Part shown: one piece after another, positions 1 to 19,500 of the stretch | Numbering within the stretch: position 1 is the first letter of the stretch | Layout: each line of letters begins with the position of its first letter | Source: Corticium candelabrum | Lineage: Eukaryota > Porifera > Homoscleromorpha > Homosclerophorida > Plakinidae | NCBI RefSeq assembly: GCF_963422355.1 | Contig: NC_085085.1 | Coordinates: 8,857,664 to 8,921,663 of the forward strand | Length of the DNA stretch: 64,000 nucleotides | Direction: 5' to 3' | Made by a program: the position numbers and the translations under genes | Notes under the pieces: generated by a model | Told to the model about the DNA's origin: nothing | Seen by the model: the letters and a program-made list of their open reading frames with translations, nothing else | Database searches by the model: none

Positions 1-7196
<7,196 letters not shown>

Positions 7197-7733
7197 CCCT
7201 AGTGTAGGTTAGCAGTTTTATTGAGACGTCTACAGTCTGCACCTGATGGGGGATTGAAGCTAGCACATCCTGTGTGTATGTGTATGTCTATACTTTATAT
7301 CTTTAGGCATTAGACAACTTTTTATTTCACGTCATTGCAATTTGGTTAAAGAAATCATGTGTCGTGATTGTTCCATTAATTAAATGTGCACATGCCCAAT
7401 GTACCTTACCATTCTTTGCTGTACAAGCAGCTGCTGCTTGGCAACTTACACGAACAAACAGAATTATACTTTTTAGTATGTCCCTCAATCTGCACAATGG
7501 CTTCATATCAATCAAAAGAATTTCTATGTGCAAACCCAAAATCAGGGGGATCTGGTGGTGATCAGTGTATCTCGTGAGCGCAAGCACATTGTGGGCATTC
7601 AAATGCCAAGTTCACAGTGTGAATCAGGAAGCACCAAAGCCATCTTCGTTGGTGAGAGACGAAGTTTCCACTTATCAATATATGGTACTAGTAAATGAAG
7701 CTGTGTTCTACTCGCTTCAGAGCTACGAGCGTG

Positions 7734-7735
<2 letters not shown>

Positions 7736-7810
<75 letters not shown>
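7736..7810. repeat. (GT)n microsatellite
   Basis: Uninterrupted GT run of about 75 bp downstream of the SLK stop codon. Confidence 0.97.
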
Positions 7811-7811
<1 letters not shown>

Positions 7812-8590
7812 TATTGTGAATATCAATGTAAATTCTATTAATTTGTCTATCTATCTATTGTCATTATCATTAATTAATTAATCATTTATCTTGTGCTTGA
7901 ACGTATTCTTTGAAAACACAGGGATGCGTTGATGTGATTAAAGATAATTAACTAAATATCATCAATGTCCCACACTACTTCGAATTCACCACATGCACAT
8001 GTGTAACAGCTACATGACTCTTGCACCGAGCGGGCATGTTATCCACGTTATTTCCCGATTCTGCGCTCATGCATCACTTGCAGTTAACTATTGAGGTGGA
8101 TGCAATTATCATGATTTCGTTGAGCTGTTGCTATCATCTTTCGTTCAAATGATAATTCGTCGTATAGCAAGATTGATTTCGCATGTCTCCTAGCTGCACG
8201 GGAAATACTGTGAAGCGACATGTAGTGACCGGATCCAGAAGAAAGCAGCGATAGCATTTCCTACGAATCTGTTCTTGCAAGACGACATCGATTGTTCATT
8301 ATCACAGCTAACATATTGAAGATTGCAGATGACGTTGGTCCCATGCGCAACAGTACATGCATGCATGGTCCCATGGGACCTTTGGCTTCTCAAAGAACAA
8401 TGAAATTTGTTTGTTTTGCGATCGTAAAAAAAAAAAGTAATAGACGCGTACAACTATTACCAGAACTTTACTCTGTGCTTCTCAGTTTGACTACAGTTTG
8501 ACCTTATTAACGTTTTTGCTATGGATATGACATCTCAGCCTTTCTGGCATAATGCGCGGGATTGTTACCTTTACCTATTGTTGGTGTCCC

Positions 8591-8735
8591 AAAGGACTGC
8601 TGATTGGCTCAACAATTTCCCAAGTGTGATTCATGCCGACAACTTAGTGTCACGTCACCTATTTTCGTGTCCTAAAACGACTGCTGATTGGCTCAACAAA
8701 CTCCCGAGCGTGACACATGCTTACAAACAAACATA
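8591..8735. repeat. Two-copy tandem repeat, period about 84 bp
   Basis: GACTGCTGATTGGCTCAACAA is seen at about 8595 and recurs 84 bp later, followed in both copies by an (A/T)(T/C)CCC(A/G)AG(T/C)GTGA(T/C)-type block. The ATTGG inside each unit is an inverted CCAAT box, which may be chance. Confidence 0.8.
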
Positions 8736-9384
8736 GCGCCATACCGACACAGACTGGAAGTCAATTCAGCCCATTTAGAGTGAACTCTCGAAGCAGTCCA
8801 CCACTTCATGTGGTGTCCTTCTTTTACGCTTGTAGCTAATAAACGAGAATCGATGCAATTTTGTATGTGTTTATATACGGATGCCTGTGTTAGCAGTGTA
8901 CAATTTATCTATGCACATACTGTGGATTCAGAGGCAGAGGTTTGGATCTGCATATATTGTGCACTCGAAACAGCCATTCGAAATAATATTCCAACTTGCT
9001 GCCAGCGAGTGCATGAAGAATGCAGGATATATATGCCCGAATCATGAATAAATCAATCAATCAGTCAATCAATGATGCACTCTGATGCAATGCCAACACA
9101 GGCAGGCACCTGGTGTGCTACACCAATATTTTCTGGAAATGCCCACTGTGCCCAAGCATGGTACTATGTATAAGCAGAAAGCTCAATCTTGAAACTCTCA
9201 CCTAACCTTGCAAGTCACATGATACGCAACAAGTCACTGACCAGTGGCAAAGACCGTAACAGTCTGACCAATGGCGACAGTAGCAAAGATAAAAACCATC
9301 CATACTATACAATTACAAGTGCTGCCATCCAACAGTCAGCACAAACATTGGCCTGTATGGTAAAGCCTACTTCTACACACCACC

Positions 9385-10242
9385 TCATAGTTTTGCCTGA
9401 AATAAGTACAAGTTATTGGTGGCTGCTAGTGCTATGACATTTCTCTCTGGATGCCATGCTGGATGGAGAACCTTCCTATTGAAATCCATTGAATCAAGAA
9501 ATATCTCATTTCTCTTCCGTTTACCACTTGTTGAGACTACCTTCTTGGGTGGGACAAGCTGGTGTAGTCTCACTTCACGAGATGCTTCTAGTGTAGTGTC
9601 ACGCTTGGAAGCTCGGTCGAAGATTCTAAAAAGGTTGTGGTAGGAGCCGGTCACTATATGACTAGACATGAAAACAACATAGTATTAACACCTACAAGAA
9701 AACTTCACATTGACATTGAGATGCACAGACAGACAGATGTGCACAGACACCTAAGCAGACATAGATTGTAGATCTTTGGGTCTCAAGCTTGCGTTCAGTA
9801 GATGCGATTATATGAAGGCAGAGACCATATATGCGAAGGGAACTGATTGAAACAGAAGCAGGAGCTTTGGCGTCCTTCCAGTAGGAAAGATTAAAATTAG
9901 GGAAAGGAACAAGAGTTTATGTTGGCAGACATTCTAGATAGACTTCAAGCAAAAGCACGAGAACGCATTTTAATACTACAGAAGAGCAAAACATAGCACA
10001 ACATAACTATGCTTTGATTGTGGACAAGTAGCATTCAAGGTGGCAAATACGTAGAGTGATACTAAACTGGACGTTACCCTTCCAAGAGAAAGACACATTG
10101 TAGCTACTAAATACATTTCAGTATAACGTAAGCAAAGGTCATTCTCCAACTGATCTACCACCACCACCACCCTCAACAAAACTGACAACTTTATTCATAC
10201 GTTACATAGAACAGACTGCTTAGACATTCAATTCAGGAAATC

Positions 10243-10277
<35 letters not shown>

Positions 10278-13200
10278 GTATGCATGTGTAGACATGTTAA
10301 TTAAACAAACACAAAAGCTCTATCTATAACAATATTTGATAGAAAACAGCCCAAAGTCTTTGAGTAGAATTAGATAGCTAAACAGTGTGACAGACAGTGA
10401 CATCCAGATTACGAAGAGAAATAATCCACACTCACAAAGTACCGAGACATCAAGATAACATAAATATACTTGACATACGTGTCTCGGCCACTCCAAGCAC
10501 ACTCGAATTTGTCAAATATGCAGTCGTTCTCATACAAAGCACACAGCTTCCCACGAAGGTGCTCATGAACATTATATGTTTCGACTGGTCGACTCTCCAT
10601 ATTTAGATCCCACACTCTAGCAGTGAGGTAATCTCTTGTTAACATGTAGCGGCCATTGTGACTGAACTTCACATCAGACATGGATGAAATGATCTCAGAG
10701 AAAAATGATTTCATACTGGCATCTTCAGGTTCCTCAAATACTATGAAGCAGACACAAAGTAAGACCATGACAATAACAAAAGAAGTCTTGGTGTAGCTCC
10801 TGTGCAAACACTTACACTTTGAGTGTTGGTCACACAAGGCTCTGGATCTCATGTCACATAACCGTACGCACCCTTTGCTGCTGCTGTATGCAAACTGGTT
10901 GCACTGCAATGGGTGGAATTCGGCTGCTGTGATCACTTCAGTCAGCTCCTCCATGTTCGCAGGCTTAATATCCACCATCACTGTAACACAGGTGTTTATC
11001 AGTTTAAATAGACAATAAAGTTGATCACATTGTTTCACATGAACGTAAACTACTACAATGTCATGCAAATACTATGTTAGCCACCCAGCACGGTACTTAA
11101 AGAGGAACTCCCACGAAAATACAAGTTTATGTGTAATGAAAGACATTAGAACGAAAAATAAACAAAGTGTGTCACACGTGTATCATGTCATACTGGATGA
11201 TGACGTAGAAGTGCCATGTTATTATACAGTCATATGCATGAATATCTCTGCATTGCTACCAGGCAGCACTCTGCATAGCCTCAAACTTCCAGACCAGAGA
11301 GTGCGCAAAGCGCGCGAACTCTAGTCTGGACCACAACGATACTAAAATGATTTTGGAAGTACTTATCAAAAGTGATGCTAAATGGTAGTCTAACAGCGTA
11401 GGATCAGTTTACCTAAATCAACATATCATTTGTAAATGCCAAATGAACAAAAAGAGACGTCTGCCGTGTTTGCGGCGATATGTTGGTGGATGGCATGACA
11501 CAACGACTCTTTGATTCTTTGGCAGACCGCTAGCTAGTCTAACCGCTCGCCTGGCGAGACTACCACTCGACCAGTTGTCAAGGTGATGGTATAGTGATGC
11601 TGTTGTGCATTTCCTGTCACCGCAAGCTTGAAAATATTGAAGAACTGAAGCTGAAACTAAAACTAAGATGTGTGCATGCACCAGAGTCTTCATCATGGCT
11701 CTGGCATGCACTTAGTCGCCCACGAAGATTTCACACACGCCCAATCAGTGTTAGTGCACTTAGCATAACCAATTACTGCTAAACCAATCAGAATTTACAA
11801 CTGACATTCTGGTTCTAAGACGCTGATTGGCTTAGAAGGCTATTTCCGAAATCATCTTAGTACCGTTCTGGTCCAGACTAGAGTTCGTGTGCTGCGTGCG
11901 CTCTCTGGTCTGGAAGGTCGAGGCAACACTCTGCATTGTGTACGGCTGCAACAATAAAGATAAGGATATCAAATGTGGTGTCCATTTCTATCGCTTGCCT
12001 CTTGCAAAAAAATCGTTGTTGAAACAGTAGTTGTCGAAGCTGCGATCGAAAATCCTCCTGTAACATGCAACATTTACGTGTGCACCGATAATTTTCAACC
12101 GGACTGTTTTAAGCAAGGTCTACAAGCCCAACTTATGGGAACTCAGGCAAGAGCACGTCTGAAAGCAAATGCTGTTCCAACACTACTCGTTTGTAAGTAC
12201 CAGACCAATTGATCAACAGGCAAGAGACGAATGCAGATTCAAGTAGTTTAAGTTAGTATACTATCATACTTGGCACTAATCACTGTGTGTATCCAGGCAG
12301 TTAGATATATTTGAAGAGCCAAACATCATCTAAACCAGCTAGAGTACATGATCCAGACTCAGAAATAGAGGAAGACTATGATGAGACATTTGTTATGGTA
12401 GCCATGTACCAGTAGTCCATGTTGCATCAACCCAGTACAATTTTCTCAGACATAATACATCCAGAAGACCATTCATACTGTTAAAAATCGTCTCTCATTC
12501 TGCATCACATGTCAGTGCCTGTAATCTCCTAGCTCTTCATCATTGCCTATAACACATGATTTGAAATTGCTACTCTTCATGTGTGGGGTCAGTAGATTCA
12601 GGCTATAACACATTAGCCCTGTGATACAGCAGACACATCATTTGCATCTATGCAATTAAACAGTACATTACCTCCTGAAAAAGTACATAGTACTTAGTAG
12701 CTGCCTTCAACACCTTTTTTGTTTCTGTCCAACTTGTGCGTCACTAGTTGACGAAATCGCTGAGCATACCCAGGGGAGCATGTTGACTATAAACTGTTTA
12801 CTCAAGGGGCCACTACTTGGCATTTGTAGCCAGTAATAAGTCACATTCTAGCTAGCAAGTTAGCAACAACAGCAGCAGCAGCAGCAGCAGCAGCAGTTCT
12901 TCTTTCAGGTGGGAGCCTTAGCAAGTTGCTACAATTTGCAGTCATCACGAAATTAAAGTTCCTGTCTGAGTCTATAGAATTCAGGACGTCTACTTCATTA
13001 CAAGAACGGTCCACAGCAGTGTCACAAGAGCAGTTCAAAGACATTCCCCTGTGCCTCCTGGGAGATGGTAAATGTGATAGCCCTGGCTATTCTGCCAAAT
13101 ATGGAACTTACACCCATCTTGAGCAAGAATCAGAACTCATACTTGACTTTCTTCAGCTTGTTCAGGTGAGTGAAGGTGGTAATTTTGTACTCATGCAACA

Positions 13201-13520
13201 AGAGGGATTTAATGCATCCATTCAAAAGCTGCAGAGTAAAGGCATGACCATATCTTAGATAGCAAGAGACAGACACCCACAAATCCTAGGGTCAGCAGCA
13301 GATGCTTTCTACAGTGCTTGGCATGATGACACAGAAGCTGCACTCACACGAGTTTGTGTTGTCTATCCGTTCCAGATCTACTGCGATCTGTTCAGGCTTG
13401 AGACTATACGGGCAGAGAAGTGCCATGATTTCTGTACAGCTCATGCATAGTGCTATGACACTTTTATGTGATCTATATATACAGATCTGTATATACAGTA
13501 TCTAATATATAAAGCTCAAA

Positions 13521-13560
<40 letters not shown>

Positions 13561-16500
13561 GTGTGTGTGTGTGTGTGTGTGTATGTTCGCGTTTGGCGGC
13601 CACGTCTTTTGTCCGTTCGCAACCAAAATCGGCACGCACACTCGGCACGCACAGAGGAAGGTTTGCGTAAAAAATAAAAAAAATAATGCACCGGGTCCCC
13701 TCTCGAGGGATCAACCCACGCGTAAAATTTCTCGACGACGCAAACGCTACACATTGCAGTTCATTCGAACACACGCCCGCACCAGTCCCGTGTAGACCCT
13801 ATGCATCGCCGTCCTTCGCAAAGCTTCGAGCAATCGAATATCTCTTGCCGACGAAACCTACTCTTCTATCGCTTGCGTTTCTCTCCAAATTCTGATCGCA
13901 TTTGCACCGAATCCAACCTACACGTTTTCTGCAGCAAGCGCTACACGGGGAGTGTGTCGATTTCTATCGAAACAAGCGCGAAGAGCAAGATTCGAATTCA
14001 TTCAGCATATCCGGGACCTCGCAACAAAGATTGCACGTGACGTGTCCACAGACCTATCTTTACACTACAGTATCTTGCCCGTACGAAGGACGGGCCATGG
14101 ATCCTAGTATATATATAAAGGAGAGCTGTCTGTCTGTATATAAGTACGCGCATATCTCTGCCACCCCGGGTCCGATATCCACCGAGTTTGGCTCATGCAT
14201 ACGAACCTGTAAAGGCCAACCGACAGTGACACGAATGGAATTTTTTAGAGTGCACGAGGTCCCCTCTCGAGGGGTCAACCCCTGCGTAAAATCTTTTGAC
14301 AAAGCAAACGCTATACCCTCCGGTTCATTCAAATGCCCACCTGCAATAGCCCCGTCTGGACTGTACCTGTTGTCGTCCTTCACAATGCTTCCAGACATTG
14401 ACGATTCCTTGCATATTACGACCACTCTTCCAGTGCATATGTTTCTCTCTAAATTCTGCACCGAATCCGAACTACACGTTTCCTGTACCAAGCGCTACAC
14501 AGGGAGTGTGTAGATTTCTACCGACAAATGCGAGAAGAGCAAGATTTAGCACGCGTGTAAAGCCATATACGAGTGAGTATGTAACTGCACGTGTGTGCTG
14601 TGGCTCAATTGGTTAGAGAGTGCATTTGGAGAATGGAAACGTTCGGGACCTTGCAGGGTTACAAGTTCCAGTCACAGTGATGGCGAGCTATGGCATAATT
14701 TCCTTGGGCAAGAAACTTACACACAATTGCCTCTCTCGACTCAGGAGTATAAATAAGTACCTGGTCTTTGACTGGGATGGCAAAGGCCTCAGACTGCGAC
14801 AAAGTCCATCAGCCACCGGGGTCCGAGTGGGACTTTGGGTGCCCACACCACAGTTGGTGTTGCAGTCGGTGCTCCAGGAGATTGCTTAGCAATGCCCATA
14901 GCTCCTATTTAGTGCACAGGAACCCAGCCAGATGGCTGGGGGCATTACCGTTTAATGGCAGCTCCTTCCTTATCCATTTGCCATATTTGCCATACGTGAC
15001 TTCCAAGATTTTGCTGCCCGGATATAATTAAATGGGCTCTTCTTCATGAGAATAATTATTCTGTCCGGCTGCTTTTCAAAATGACTTAAAAATGCATGTG
15101 AACGAGTTATACTTACTGATAAATCCTCAGAACAAGGTGAGAATTTCCGAGTTTCTGCTGCCCTGGATATATAACTCCGAAAAGAAACTCGCTGCTAATT
15201 TCTTAAAACGAGACATTCGGTTACATTTCATTTGTCTTCAACGGCTAATTAACTAACAATCAATAATCTAATCAGCCCAAGCAAAGAACTGGATATGTAG
15301 TGGCATATTTTCTTTGGCAATTGCTGCTAATTTCTCAGAACAGGATATAATTGAAAGAGATATAGCTCTGAACAAGATTCTTCATGACAATTCTGTCTGG
15401 CTGCTAATGCTTCAGAAAGGATTAAAATACATGTAAATGAGATGTAATTCATGACAAATTCTCAGAATGGAATATTCATGCAACACAATTTGCATAGAAT
15501 ATCTAACAACTAATATCTAATCTGCCCATGTGGAGGACGGCCTATTTAGTGTAGCTAATCATCCAATATGACACGAACACATACAACACGCCCTCTATAT
15601 TTCTTTGTTCATGTCACTTTGGGGAAAGAAATTCTAGAAAACGAGTTACCACAACAACTAATTTTATTAAACATGAACTTGTATTTTTGTGGCAGTTCCC
15701 CTTTAAAGTGCCTACTGTTACCATTACACCCATTAATGATAAAAGCAGCATAATGCACATATAATGAAATAACAATGAATTGGCAACTACATGTGCACAA
15801 ATGTGACATAAATGATGTCTTCCCATAACTGATATAATCATTGGAAAAGACCTGAATTCATAGTTTCATGTTGAAATGCAGATCATTACACTGTATAACA
15901 ATAGCTGATCAATTTACTACTCATACAATATTTCTCCACGTATGTCTGCTCACTTTAATGAGAACAAGCCAAGAAAAGTGCTGCTACTAATACCCCATAA
16001 TTCATTCACACTTTGCACATCTGATGTGACTGTACACGTGTACCTACTAAATGGCATCAAACTATGCCAAGGGTTTTGTTCAACATGTTCTTGTCCCGTA
16101 TAGACAGCACTAACTAATAAGTAACATTCTGTCATCATTAAATTAAAGAGGATGTCTCACTAAAATCTATAGTTCATTCAACGAAAGCTAGAAATGTGTC
16201 CTCTTTGTCAATAGTATCGGTTCCAAAGCTTTGCTCTTGCTCTCAAGAAATGAAAAGAAAAAATCTAAGATGGCAAGCATGGGCATTCGTTGATGCCAGT
16301 ATAATGATCCTTGATGTCATTGCCATTCTGAAATAACCAGACTGCAATTACATTGTATCATCAGATTCAGTAAGCAAAGTGTGTTCCGAAATGTACTATA
16401 GCACTTTTGAGATGGGTCCCCAAACTGCAATATCACTGGTTAGTTCACTGAATGGGTGTGAGAATGTGTGTTTGTACCTCTCTGGTCTAGTTGGTTTGTG

Positions 16501-19500
16501 CTCACCTTGATTTACTCATGTAGGTTGATGTAGCTACTCACAGATTGTGCTGTGTGTACAGTCACAGGCAAAAGTTTATGTTTCCAGGTGAGGCTTGGTA
16601 TGCCACTCCAGCAAGGAATGTCATAATATGCCACACCAAAAATGTAACCACTTAATGCAGACATACTGTACATGGCACGGTCTGCGAGCTACATCAATGT
16701 ACATGAGTAAATCGCAGCAGCACAAACTAACTTCTCCTTAATTGACTAGAAAGGGACAAAACATGCATTTCCACACTAACCCAGTGAACAAACCAGTAAT
16801 AACACAGTACCATTGCCTGTTTCAAAAAGCACCACTGTACATCTCGGAACTCACCTTTCTTACTGAATCTTATGATCAACAACATACTGTACCTGCAGTC
16901 AAACTTGCTATCGTGGAGCTTTCGTGATGTCAGGCATTGTTACATAAGCGTTGACGAATGCACATGCCTGCTATATTAATTTTTTTCTCTTTATTTTTCA
17001 AAAACAAAAGCAAAGCAGCTGGAACCAATACTACCAACAAACAGAACAAGTTTCTACTTTCATTGGGTGAATTATAAATTTTGGTGAGACTTCTCCTTTA
17101 AAGAAGAACTCTCACCAAAATCAACAATCTCTCAGATGAAAGCTGTCACGTCATGACACAACCCCTAGCAACCGTTTACTGCAGACTTCTATCATAACGG
17201 AGAAATAAAGCATTGAAATGTCCTGTGTGGGCATGTATAGTACCCTGTGTGTTTCTTTCAGACTAAATCATTGCTGGTTAGCAAGGAAGACCGATACCTG
17301 TGCACTTTTCAAGGTAAGGATTATGAGACATTTGGTAGCAAGTTGTGATTTATTGATTAAAGCAAACTGGGACCCCAAACTTATCGTGATGTGTTTCTTT
17401 TCTATTATTTGTCTAGTACACTTGTGAAACTTAGTTAGGTAGTGCTGGGTTTCTTTCCTTGGCGGTACAACTGTTTTGAACCAAAAACGAGTGTGATTTC
17501 TTAGTCGTTTAGCCTCTCTCTGCTTTGGAAAAGTTTGTCATGTGTATGAGACGCTACACATGCGGTGAGTCTGGGGCACTGGCACTCTTCTCAGCATTGT
17601 TTTCATAGTTGCGGTTTTTAATTGTATTCTGCGATCATGGCAGAGATTGCAAGTTCTTCATTTGAGTAGATATTGCCATACTTATATGAAGCTTGAAAGT
17701 GGAGAAGATGATAGTGCATTAGAGACCGAACATCTAGAGGAACCAAATCACGGCAGTCTACGCAACACCGACTTGTGTTCATGACTGGTGTTCAGAGCAG
17801 GAGCAACAGACACTGGATTGTATCACTCAGAATTCAGCCTTCTACAGGGTTGTCTTGGAGCTTGAAGTTCTTCACACAGCCTTAGTGGCAAACATGGGTA
17901 GGTTGAGAGAACCTTTGGAGGAACCTTTGCCGAATTCGTATGATGAATTCTAGTGAACAAGGCTACACATTTACTGACTGCATTTGGGTTTTTGCAGGGC
18001 ACTGAGCTTGGCTGTTCCGCAACTATGAAAACAGTGTTGAGAAGAGCGCCAGTGCCCCAGGCTCACCACATGTGTAGCGTCTCATACACATGACAACTTT
18101 TCCAAAGCAGAGACTACACGACTGAGAAATCACATTCATTTTCGGTTCAAAACAGGTGTGCCGCCAAGCAAAGGAACCCAGCACTACAACGACAAATAAT
18201 AGCAAAGAAACACATCACGATAAGTTTGGGGTCCCAGTTTGCTTTAATCAATAAATCATAACTTGCTACCATATGCCTCATAATCCTTACCTTGAAAAGT
18301 GCACACGTATCGGTCTTCCTTGCTAACCAGCAATGAGTCAGTCTGAAAGAAACACGGGTACTAAACATGCTCACACAGGACATTTCAATGCTTTATTTCT
18401 TCATTATGGTAGAAGTCTGCAGTAAACGGTTGCTAGGGGTTGTGTCATGACGTGACAGCTTTCATCTGAGAGATTGTTGATTTTGGTGAGAGTTCTACTT
18501 TACGACAGTAAACATTCATTCATCTAGCCCCGCACACCAACCAAACACACAACTATCTAATGAAATTAATTGACATACATTCTGCAACTTACTAAAGCAC
18601 TGATCTGTAACTTCCACATTCCACAGATTGATCCGTAAGTCATCGGCCGACATGAAATTCTCACCATCACTGTTTATAGAAACTGAATTGATATGATATG
18701 TGTGTGCATTGGCAAACATCCTCTTGCATGAAGCCTCAACAGACTTCTCCGTCAAAGGCATATAATGAGGCACTTTTAAAGCACCAACAGTCTTTGCATT
18801 AATCTCATGACCATCATCAGCAATCAAATTGAAGCCAGATGCTTGCTTGTACTTGTCTGTCAACTTCCACAACTTCACAGTTTTGTCTAAAGCCAGCAAA
18901 GTGGTTAGCCACATACCAAATATTATCGATACAATAAACGAATGTTAAGAACACAAAATGTGTGAGTCTTTAATTAGCACTCATATAAAAATAAACAAAT
19001 TACTCTTGAACATGATAGTAATGAACAAGCACTAAAGTGCTAAACCCTTGGCTGGTAGCTTTTAGGTTATGGAACATGCAGCTGCTGCACTTAGCCTCAA
19101 CTCTAGGCCATCTTTGCTTTTATGGTGGACTTCCATGAGTAAATAAATGTCGAGATTACATGACCGGAAACTATGTACCTGAACCACATATACATGTATA
19201 GTATCATACTTTCGCTAAGTTTCCACTCAACTCTATTCAAGCACCATTTGGCTATATTCATCAGCGATCGCTCTGTTTCCTGTAGAGGGAGACACCATCT
19301 ACTAGATCCGGTCAGGTATGTGCAAATCAGCACTGTCTCCATCAAAGAAGAAATGGGCTATGACAATCAGACATGCACAACTTAAGTCGACATATCCATG
19401 CCACTAACTTCGGGTTGAGTTCACAAAACAATGAAGCACCTGCGTTTGTTTAGAAACAATTTAATTATTAGGACAACATCAGCTCTGGTGACAATTTAGC

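Larger units (their letters stand above)
7197..9384. other. Convergent intergenic region between SLK and PPP2R2
   Basis: No gene recognised. It holds the 3' UTRs of two convergent genes, a GT microsatellite (7736-7810), an 84-bp-period duplication (8591-8735) and AT-rich sequence. The open frames here are short and resemble no family I know. Confidence 0.7.
11101..15702. mobile_element. Kolobok-like DNA transposon (TTAA target site), decayed
   Basis: The ends are inverted copies: left AGAGGAACTCCCACGAAAAT from 11101, and right (reverse complement, from 15702) AGGGGAACTGCCACAAAAAT. Similarity continues patchily for about 130 bp inward (for example TCATGTCATACTGGATGATG against TCGTGTCATATTGGATGATT). 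Both ends are flanked by TTAA (11097-11100 and 15703-15706). TTAA sites plus an internal THAP domain and a THAP-associated transposase are the features of the Kolobok superfamily; piggyBac also uses TTAA but lacks THAP. It lies in the PPP2R2 intron and has been invaded by two Helitrons and a SINE. Not functional. Confidence 0.8.

Noticed and set aside
12868..12896. CAG repeat as a disease-type polyglutamine tract
   Set aside because: It lies in a dead transposon; in the transposase frame it reads as alanine, not glutamine.
14060..14491. 143-codon minus-strand open frame
   Set aside because: Lies inside the Helitron copies; chance frame.
13902..14513. 203-codon open frame
   Set aside because: It spans the junction of two Helitron copies and matches no protein; no Rep or helicase motif.
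14596..14670. tRNA gene
   Set aside because: Same reason; continues into a SINE body.
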